Source: Halopseudomonas sabulinigri (lineage in GTDB: Bacteria > Pseudomonadota > Gammaproteobacteria > Pseudomonadales > Pseudomonadaceae). From it: a stretch of 64,000 nucleotides of DNA. A program made the position numbers and the translations under genes. The notes beneath the pieces are model-generated. The model made no database searches and had not been told where the DNA came from. It was given only the letters and a program-made list of their open reading frames with translations. Positions 57,239-64,000 of the stretch are shown in pieces. Within the stretch, counting starts at the first letter, position 1. Each line of letters begins with the position of its first letter. Location: NCBI GenBank assembly GCA_011053055.1, contig DRHT01000006.1, forward strand, positions 1-64,000, in the 5' to 3' direction.

Positions 57239-59517
57239 CTTATCGCGTTGCCGTGCGGGCGCTCTGTGAGTTCACCGCCAAGGAGGGTGACCTGGACCTG
57301 CGCTTCACCCCTGCCCCCACCGCGCAGGAAGGCATCTCCGGGCATCAGACTGTGGTTAGCAGGCGCGGCCCCGACTATGTCAGCGAGCTTGCCTTAGCCG
57401 GTAGTTATCCAGGGCTGCTCGTTGCCGGTCGCGCGGATGGTTTTGATCCCAGCCAGAACCTGCTGGAGGAAATAAAGACCCACAGAGGCGACGTCAGCCG
57501 CATTCCCGCTAACCATCGCAGCCTGCATTGGGCACAGGTCAAGGTATACGGCTGGCTGCTGTGCGCCGAACTGGAGCTTGAAGAGATGGATCTGGCGGTG
57601 GTGTACTTCAACCTCATCACCCAGCAAGAGACGCCCTACCGCGAAACGTTCAAGGCAGACGATCTGCGCCGTTTTTTTGCACTGCAATGCGACCGTTTCA
57701 TTGCCTGGGCCCGACAGGAAACCCAGCACCGCGGCGAACGTGACCTGTGTCTGCAGGAGCTGCGCTTTCCGCACGCCAGTTTCCGCACAGGTCAGCGGCA
57801 ATTGGCCAAAGCTGTATACCGCGCCGCCCGCGATGGCGAAACCATCATGGCGCAGGCGACCACCGGTATCGGCAAGACACTTGGCACCTTGTTTCCGCAA
57901 TTAAAGGCATTCCCGGAGCAGCAACTCGATCGGCTGTTCTTTCTCACTGCTAAGACTCCGGGGCGACAACTTGCGCTCGAAGCCCTATCTACCTTACGCA
58001 GCCAACAAACCGACATGCCCCTGCGCGTGCTCGAACATACTGCTCGCGACAAAGCCTGCGAGCACCCGGACAAAGCCTGTCACGGCGACTCTTGCCCACT
58101 CGCTCAAGGTTTTTATGACCGGCTGCCAGCTGCCCGCGCCGCTGCCGTGCAAGCCAAATGGCTGGATCAGTCCAGCGTTCGCACAATCGCGCTGAACCAT
58201 CAGATTTGTCCCTATTACCTGAGTCAGGAATTATGCCGCTGGAGCGATGTGGTGGTTGGCGACTACAACTATTACTTCGACATGACCGCCCTGCTCCACG
58301 GCCTCACGGTGCTCAACGATTGGCGCGTCACCTTGCTGGTGGATGAAGCGCACAACCTAATCGACCGCGCGCGCGGCATGTATACCGCAGAGCTTGATCA
58401 GCAGGTGTTTAATGTACTGCGACGTAGCGCACCCAAGGCGCTGAAAACCCCGCTAGACCGGGTTGCTCGCCACTGGAAAACCCTGCATCAGGATCAAACC
58501 GACGACTATCAGATCTACCCGACCATCGCCGATCTGTTCATTGCCAGCCTGCAGAAGGCGGTCAGCGCCATCACCGATCACCTGACCGATCAACCCACCG
58601 GCAACGATGCCGGCCTACTGCGCTTTTATCTGGACGCCATGCTGTTCTGCCGCCTAGCCGAAGCTTACGGCCCGCACTCTTTGTTCGATATTACTCGCCA
58701 CGAGGAGTTTGCCGGGCGCAAGACGCTATCTATCTTATGCTTACGCAACATAGTGCCGGCTCCTTTTCTAAAACAACGCTTTCTCACGGCGCACAGCACT
58801 ACGCTGTTTTCGGCGACCTTGAGCCCGGCGCAGTACTATTCCGACTTGCTCGGCTTGCCAGAAGAGGCTGAATGGATCAACGTCGAGTCTCCCTTCAAAG
58901 CCGAGCAGCTAAGCGTATCCGTGGTGCGTAACCTGTCCACGCGCTATCAGCATCGCAGCGCTAGTCTGCGGCCTATTTGTAAGCTGATCGCCGAGCAGTT
59001 TGAACGCGCACCCGGCAATTACCTGGCGTTCTTCAGTAGTTACGCCTACCTGCAACAAGCACTGGACCAGTTCCAGGCCGACTACCCCAGCATCCCGACC
59101 TGGTCTCAATCACGCAGTATGAATGAAGCAGAACGCCACGGTTTTCTTGCGCGCTTCTCTGAGCACAGCAGCGGCGTCGGTTTTGCCGTGCTGGGCGGCG
59201 CCTTTGGTGAGGGAATAGACTTGCCGGGCAAACGCCTGATAGGCGCCTTTATTGCGACCCTTGGGCTGCCACAGATTAATCCGGTCAACGAGGAAATGAA
59301 GGAGCGCATGCAGGCGATGTTTGCCGACAGCGGCGGCAATGGTTACGACTACGCCTACCTCTATCCTGGCTTGCAGAAAGTGGTGCAGGCCGCCGGCAGG
59401 GTGATCCGCAGTACCGATGATAGCGGCGTGGTCTATCTGTTGGATGACCGTTTTGGACAACGCGCCGTGCAGGCGTTGCTGCCAGGCTGGTGGCAGGTCG
59501 ACTCCGTTAAAGTATGA
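57235..59517 (+). CDS. RecB-like nuclease fused to an XPD/DinG-type helicase
   Basis: A 760-residue fusion. Residues about 30-180 form a PD-(D/E)XK nuclease of the RecB/Cas4 type: GRAD68, E79-I-K81-T, and Q101-x3-Y105. The rest is an XPD/DinG superfamily 2 helicase: Walker A TTGIGKT with K214, an iron-sulfur domain with C275, C282, C287 and C325, the DEAH box D370-E-A-H, and late motifs GGAFGEGIDLPGKRLIGAFI and QAAGRVIRS. ATG 57235 overlaps the FAN1 stop. The pair suggests 5'-3' unwinding with nuclease action in DNA crosslink or flap repair. Confidence 0.9.
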   Translation: MTYRVAVRALCEFTAKEGDLDLRFTPAPTAQEGISGHQTVVSRRGPDYVSELALAGSYPGLLVAGRADGFDPSQNLLEEIKTHRGDVSRIPANHRSLHWAQVKVYGWLLCAELELEEMDLAVVYFNLITQQETPYRETFKADDLRRFFALQCDRFIAWARQETQHRGERDLCLQELRFPHASFRTGQRQLAKAVYRAARDGETIMAQATTGIGKTLGTLFPQLKAFPEQQLDRLFFLTAKTPGRQLALEALSTLRSQQTDMPLRVLEHTARDKACEHPDKACHGDSCPLAQGFYDRLPAARAAAVQAKWLDQSSVRTIALNHQICPYYLSQELCRWSDVVVGDYNYYFDMTALLHGLTVLNDWRVTLLVDEAHNLIDRARGMYTAELDQQVFNVLRRSAPKALKTPLDRVARHWKTLHQDQTDDYQIYPTIADLFIASLQKAVSAITDHLTDQPTGNDAGLLRFYLDAMLFCRLAEAYGPHSLFDITRHEEFAGRKTLSILCLRNIVPAPFLKQRFLTAHSTTLFSATLSPAQYYSDLLGLPEEAEWINVESPFKAEQLSVSVVRNLSTRYQHRSASLRPICKLIAEQFERAPGNYLAFFSSYAYLQQALDQFQADYPSIPTWSQSRSMNEAERHGFLARFSEHSSGVGFAVLGGAFGEGIDLPGKRLIGAFIATLGLPQINPVNEEMKERMQAMFADSGGNGYDYAYLYPGLQKVVQAAGRVIRSTDDSGVVYLLDDRFGQRAVQALLPGWWQVDSVKV

Positions 59518-59622
59518 ATCAGCTCGCTAAATGGTTGAGCCGGCGTGCTAGTCTTTACCACGACAAAAATCAGTCAGTGGTGCCCAGCCACGTCTGTCAT
59601 CCACTGTTCAGGAAACCGCAAT

Positions 59623-60474
59623 ATGAGCAACGACAAACAGTATGAACCACCTAAAGTCTGGACCTGGGACGCCGAAAGTGGCGGCAAGTTTGCGAATATA
59701 AACCGCCCTATCGCTGGCCCCACGCATGACAAGGATCTGCCGATCGGCAAACATCCCCATCAACTGTACTCGCTAGCCACGCCCAATGGCGTCAAAGCCA
59801 CTGTCATGTTTGAAGAGCTGCTTGAGCTTGGCTATAGCGAGGCTGAATACGACGCTTGGCTAATCAAAATCGGCGAAGGCGATCAATTCTCCAGCGGCTT
59901 CGTCGCGGCCAATCCCAACTCAAAGATTCCTGCGCTGGTAGATCACAGCACTGAAACGCCGACCCGCGTGTTTGAATCAGGCTCCATCCTGCTTTACCTG
60001 GCGGAAAAGTTTGGCGCTCTGATACCCACCCATCACGCACAACGTACCGAGGCGATGAACTGGCTATTCTGGCAAATGGGCTCAGCACCCTATTTGGGCG
60101 GCGGTTTCGGCCACTTTTATGCGTACGCTCCGGAAAAGTTTGAGTACCCGATCAACCGATTCGCCATGGAAGTCAAACGCCAGCTCGACGTGCTGAACCG
60201 CAACCTGGCAGAACGTGAGTTCATGGCAGGCGACGACTACAGCATCGCCGACATTGCCATCTACCCTTGGTATGGCCTGATGGCCGAAGGCAGCCTTTAT
60301 AGCGCCGGTGAATTCCTCTCGGTGCAGGAATATACCCACGTACAGCGCTGGGCTGCAGCAATTGCTGCCCGTCCCGCGGTCAAGCGTGGGCGCATGGTCA
60401 ACCGCGTATGGGGCGAAGCCTCCGAGCAACTGGCTGAACGTCACGCCGCAAGCGACTTTCCTTCTCAGGTTTAA
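59623..60474 (+). CDS. yghU: YghU-type glutathione S-transferase
   Basis: A 283-residue GST. The thioredoxin-like domain (about 45-130) includes YSLATPNGVKATVMFEELLE and KIPALVDHS followed by ESGSILLYLAEKFG; the helical domain follows. The long N-terminal extension (PPKVWTWDAESGGKFANINR) is typical of YghU/Ure2p-like enzymes, which act as disulfide-bond reductases or peroxidases with two glutathiones. ATG 59623, AGGA 9 bases upstream. Confidence 0.93.
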   Translation: MSNDKQYEPPKVWTWDAESGGKFANINRPIAGPTHDKDLPIGKHPHQLYSLATPNGVKATVMFEELLELGYSEAEYDAWLIKIGEGDQFSSGFVAANPNSKIPALVDHSTETPTRVFESGSILLYLAEKFGALIPTHHAQRTEAMNWLFWQMGSAPYLGGGFGHFYAYAPEKFEYPINRFAMEVKRQLDVLNRNLAEREFMAGDDYSIADIAIYPWYGLMAEGSLYSAGEFLSVQEYTHVQRWAAAIAARPAVKRGRMVNRVWGEASEQLAERHAASDFPSQV

Positions 60475-60484
60475 ACAGCAATAG

Positions 60485-60508
60485 ATCGGCGCCCCGAGGG
60501 GCGTCGAT
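60485..60508 (+). terminator. Terminator after yghU
   Basis: GATCGGCGCCCC, GA, GGGGCGTCGATT: a long stem with one G-T pair, 11 bp after the stop codon. Confidence 0.7.
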
Positions 60509-60636
60509 TATCTATCACCCTGCTCGAATTTGCTTTTTACTCTTAAAACATTGATTTCTGAAGCGTTGGTGCGCATACCTCTGCTAGAGTCATGGCCATT
60601 AAACCTGCCTTTTACCTGTCAGACGGGTGCCAGTAG

Positions 60637-62938
60637 TTGAAAGACCGAATAACCAATATTCGTAAACTGTTCTCCGATATATCGACGATGTATTCATCCG
60701 ACGATACAGAGATGGCTCGCCTTCGAGGCATCCAGGTAAGTTCGGTTACCCGCGTATCCTTGCCCATGATGCTGGCCAATGTCGGCAGCGGCACCTGTGT
60801 TCTCATCGCATTTGCGCCGAACATACCCCCCAGCCTATGGGTTTGGCTATCGTTGCTGACTGCGGTCTGCGCTTTTTCCAGCCTTGGCTGGCAAAAAACA
60901 CGCAAGCGTCCGATTGTGCATGCCTCATCCAAAAGTGCTCACAGGGCAACTCTGCACGCATCTATCTTGGCCATTATTTGGGCCTGGATGATACTGACCT
61001 GGTTTCCTGACGCTTCTCGCGGCCAACAAATGGCCATCGCCACCATTGTTACTGGCATGATCAGCGCTGGGAGCTTTGTACTCAGTCCACTGCCATACGC
61101 CAGTATCAGTTACGCCATGATTTATTCCTTCGCAGCGATAGGCGCGCTCTGGTTATCTGGACAAACAGTCTATCTAGCCGTTGCGATTCTGGTCCTGTTG
61201 TACTCGCCCATGGTGTTAATCGGATCTTTGTTCGGCTGGCGACAGGCCACCGATTTAATAGCGGCCAAGGCCCAGTCGGAACGACAGGAGCAGCTTATGG
61301 CCGTGCTGCTGCAGGACTTTGAGCACAATGCCGGCGATGCTCTCTGGGAGACCGACAGCGAAGGCCACCTAAACCATGTTTCATCAAGGTTAACTGAAGT
61401 CTTGAGGCTGCAAGAAAACGAGCATCACGCCCAGACATTCCAGCAATTGCTCACCACCCGGTGTCCCAATGACCTTACCCAATTGCAAGTATTGAACGGC
61501 GAAGGTAATCCATTCAGAGATATCCGGCTGACGATGACCTCGCGCAAAGGCGACATGCACTTGGCAATGACAGGTAAATGCCTGTTCACAGAAACCAATA
61601 TTTTTTTGGGCTGGCGTGGTGTGCTCACGGATGTTACCGAGAAAGTAAAAAGTGATCATAAGCTACGTGAACTTGCCCATACCGACTCGCTCACCTCCCT
61701 TGCCAATCGCTTCCATCTCCGTGCCGCTTTAAGTAGCGCTATCGAACAGGATGAACCTTTAGCTCTACTGTTTATCGACCTCGATCGTTTCAAGGCAGTG
61801 AACGACAATTACGGCCACAGCGTGGGCGATACCATTCTTAGAGTGGTCGCAGCGCGGTTGCGCTCCTGTGCTGGCACAAAATCCCTCATTGCCCGACTAG
61901 GCGGCGACGAGTTTGCTATCGTGCTCTGGTCCAAAGAAGCCCGACACGGCCCGCAGGGTAGTCAACAGCGTGTCAGACCCCATCACGATCGACGAACGTC
62001 AGTTCCGCGTCGGCGCCAGCGTGGGCTTCACCGTTCGCAATGAAACACTCTGTGGTCTGGACGACCTGTTGGTACAAGCAGATATCGCCATGTATGCAGC
62101 CAAAGAGGCGGGCCGCGGACGCTGGGTCGAGTATTCACCTCTCTTGGGTGAAATCAGCCACCGCCGATTGAGCATTGAGCACGGATTACGCAACGCCATC
62201 GACAATGATGAAATATGCCTGCACTGGCAGCCCAAGGTCGACTTGCAGACCTGGCAGGTCACTGGCGCTGAGGCACTCCTGCGCTGGCGGCACCCCGATC
62301 TGGGCGAAATTAGTCCCATGGAATTCATTCCCATTGCAGAGCAATGCGGAATAATAGACAAGCTTGGCGTATGGGCACTGACTGAGGCCTGTCGTGCAGG
62401 CACCCATGAGCTGGCTGGGCTCACTATCGCAGTCAACGTATCAGCTTCTCAGCTGCAATTCGGTGACTACCTAAACGGCCTCAAAGATGTGTTGCGTACA
62501 TCCGGCATGACACCCGAAAAACTTGAACTTGAGCTGACCGAATCGGTGTTGATTGAGGATGCAGACAAAGCGGTCACTATCCTCAACGCTATCCGCAGCA
62601 CCGGCGTGCGATTGGCGCTGGATGACTTTGGCACCGGTTATTCGTCTCTATCCTACCTGCGCCGGTTCCCGTTCGACACACTGAAAATAGATCGATCCTT
62701 CGTTACCGAACTACTGACCAAGCCCGATGCCAGAGCTATCGTTAAAATGATTACCGATCTAGCCAACGAGCTTGGCAAACGCACCGTCTGTGAAGGTGTA
62801 GAAACCCTGGAGCAGCTACAGATAGTTTGTGCCGCAAACTGTCATGAGGTTCAGGGCTTTCTGATCTCACCACCCTGCCCGCTTGAGTCATTCCCCCGCA
62901 CACTGGACCCCGACTTGAATCCGCGTTTATCGGCTTAG
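60637..62938 (+). pseudogene. GGDEF-EAL membrane protein gene, split by a one-base frameshift
   Basis: Two overlapping frames join into one protein of about 766 residues: an N-terminal membrane domain with about six spans (residues ~40-205), a PAS-like region (~225-335), GGDEF (motif from residue 422) and EAL (intact AEALLRWRHP and LDDFGTGYSSLSYL). The first frame leaves the family sequence just after LGGDEFAIVLWSKEA and stops at 62043; the second resumes DTARRVVNSV. Deleting one C from the run at 61940-61942 restores SKEADTARRVV. The start is unsure: TTG 60637, or ATG 60688 or 60712. Whether this is a true lesion, phase variation or a sequencing error cannot be told. Confidence 0.85.
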
Positions 62939-62988
62939 CACCAAGGTAAAAGACTGCCGGGGAGTTGCCGTATGTTAACGCCGAGGGA

Positions 62989-63774
62989 TTAAAGCGGCGG
63001 CAGCTTTCCACTTAAAACCCAGCCACCCAGCAACAGACCACTTGCCGCGATCCAGCTACCCAACGTGCGCCATAGAATGCTAGTCCAATCCTTATCGAAA
63101 ATCAGCACAATTGCACTGAGCAAAGACAGCAGCATGAACTGGCAAAGTGCAATGCCCAGCAACGCCACAGGGCTCATCGCAGCCTCTTGACTCAGGCCAA
63201 TCAGCACACCCCCAAGCACCGCGATCAAAATGAAGACACTACCCTGCAACCTCAGCCTCCACGCGACCAAACCACCTAGCGAAATAAGCGCCAGCGGCGC
63301 CAGCCAGACAGGATTAGGTAGCAATAGCTTCAACAGAATGCCCAGTACCCACCCCAGAGGAACGGCATAGAGTACGTGTCGAGCGGTGGCTTAATCTCAC
63401 ACCAGCCCGTGCCCGGAGGAAGCCGTTCGACCTGACTACCGCCGTTTCGATACTCAATACGCGCTATCGCCCGTAGCACCACCACGGAGACCCAATCGCT
63501 GCCCAATCAGCCCCTCGTGGCGTTGAATACGGAGCTGCTCAACCAGGCCATTGGGCAACTGCAAACGCCTCACCTCACCCAGCAGCTCAGTGCCTTCTGG
63601 ATAGACCAGCTCGAGTTGCGCAGGGCGACCATTAACCAAAGGAAGCCTCCAGGTCAGGTCATAACTATCGTCGGTGACTTCGTGCAGTTCCAGGTAAGCC
63701 GGTCGAAACACGTCGGCGAAGGCTCACATAAAACATACCAGATTAATAATCAACCAGTTAATCTTGCGGGACAA
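62989..63774 (-). pseudogene. Decayed HupE/UreJ-like gene (signal peptide stop plus frameshifts)
   Basis: Reading leftward from TTG 63774 (AGGA 9 bases upstream), a signal peptide starts SRKINWLIINLVCFM, meets a TGA, and continues AFADVFRPAYLELHEV, the usual start of the mature HupE/UreJ-2 domain. This domain runs to about 63475 (VNGRPAQLELVYPEGTELL) and is then shifted: the next frame gives ARIEYRNGGSQVERLPPG. A further frame gives a 114-residue membrane part (62989-63333) with four spans that may be the C-terminal part of the same gene. HupE/UreJ proteins are thought to transport nickel or cobalt. Function should be lost. Confidence 0.6.
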
Positions 63775-64000
63775 CTCGAAATATCCTGATCAGTTTCCTA
63801 CGAACCACGGTGAGAAAATCGACTTTGCTCCTGCAAACAAAAGAGCCAAAATGTTTAGCCTGACACATGCGACTTAATATGCACCGACCCAACACCATCA
63901 ATCATTGAAAAAATTAAGGCAAAACAGCAATATAAAATAAAATCCTGCGCACCTGTACAACTTCCAAACATATGAATGAAACTCTCTCCCGCTTAAAAAT
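63775..64000. other. AT-rich end region, no clear gene
   Basis: The last 226 bp are richer in A and T than the rest. ATG at 63972 begins an open frame (NETLSRLK) that leaves the window; no ribosome binding site precedes it, so it is not called a gene. Confidence 0.4.

Noticed and set aside
60637-62043. Programmed frameshift in the GGDEF-EAL gene
   Set aside because: No slippery site with a stimulating structure or internal binding site is apparent at 61940; a simple one-base change explains it.
61913-62938. A separate EAL-only gene
   Set aside because: The frame would start at TTG within the GGDEF coding part without a binding site, and it holds the C-terminal half of the GGDEF domain; it is the downstream half of one broken gene.
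63972-64000. ATG opening a frame at the right edge
   Set aside because: Only nine codons are visible and no ribosome binding site precedes it.
1-64000. CRISPR arrays, tRNA or rRNA genes, insertion sequences, prophage genes
   Set aside because: I looked for regular spaced repeats, cloverleaf-like sequences, transposase or integrase motifs and found none I could support.

Overview
The window reads as a chromosomal segment of a gamma-proteobacterium of the Pseudomonadaceae, probably a moderate-GC lineage such as the Halopseudomonas (P. pertucinogena) group. The assignment rests on remembered Pseudomonas gene order: the run metZ-purF-cvpA-dedD-folC-accD-trpF-truA-fimV-asd paralogue-asd-leuB-methyltransferase-leuD-leuC-lysR, the putA/pruR/asrA group at the left edge, the finR/fpr pair, and aroC-MFS-mtnD. 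The genus is inferred, not measured. I saw no tRNA or rRNA gene, insertion sequence, prophage, integron or CRISPR array; this is mainly core chromosome.

Layout. 1-4.5 kb: 5' part of putA, a PruR-like AraC regulator and an AsrA-type Lon protease. 4.5-12.7 kb: a second FimV-like protein, cmoAB, a thioesterase, and the ycjX-ycjF-hypothetical operon. 12.7-19.7 kb: a tandem TM2 protein, a marR-emrA-emrB efflux operon with a clear operator/promoter, rnd-ycgL, a chemoreceptor behind an Anr/FNR box, and a ComEA-like HhH protein. 19.9-39.1 kb: a long leftward block for methionine, purine, folate, fatty acid, tryptophan, lysine/threonine and leucine synthesis plus truA and fimV. 39.2-46.5 kb: LysR regulator, a five-PAS GGDEF-EAL protein, a glycine-zipper protein, finR/fpr and a small membrane protein. 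46.5-55.4 kb: degenerate acireductone dioxygenase, MFS carrier, aroC, TauE/SafE carrier, a GNAT-like tail-anchored protein, prmB, smrA, arfB, an amidotransferase and two envelope proteins. 55.5-60.5 kb: a FAN1 nuclease/nuclease-helicase operon and a YghU-type GST. 60.6-64 kb: a GGDEF-EAL gene broken by one frameshift and a decayed HupE/UreJ-like gene.

How the parts fit. The leftward block is tightly packed, with many 1-14 bp overlaps and internal hairpins (cvpA/purF, leuB/asd, start of truA) that probably set the level of each segment. trpB and trpA lie between trpF and accD, unlike the trpI-trpBA arrangement of P. aeruginosa. Surface behaviour and signalling are represented by two FimV proteins, one chemoreceptor and two GGDEF-EAL proteins, one intact and one broken. 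The 55.5-59.5 kb pair looks like a DNA crosslink repair unit.

No wholly new system is evident. The most notable items are the FAN1 plus RecB-like-nuclease/XPD-helicase pair, the Anr box placed at class II spacing before the chemoreceptor, the MarR operator that covers both the -10 element and the start codon, the terminator-like hairpin within the first codons of truA, and several genes in decay or re-use (acireductone dioxygenase without metal ligands, Asd paralogue without its cysteine, frameshifted GGDEF-EAL, nonsense-bearing HupE-like gene).
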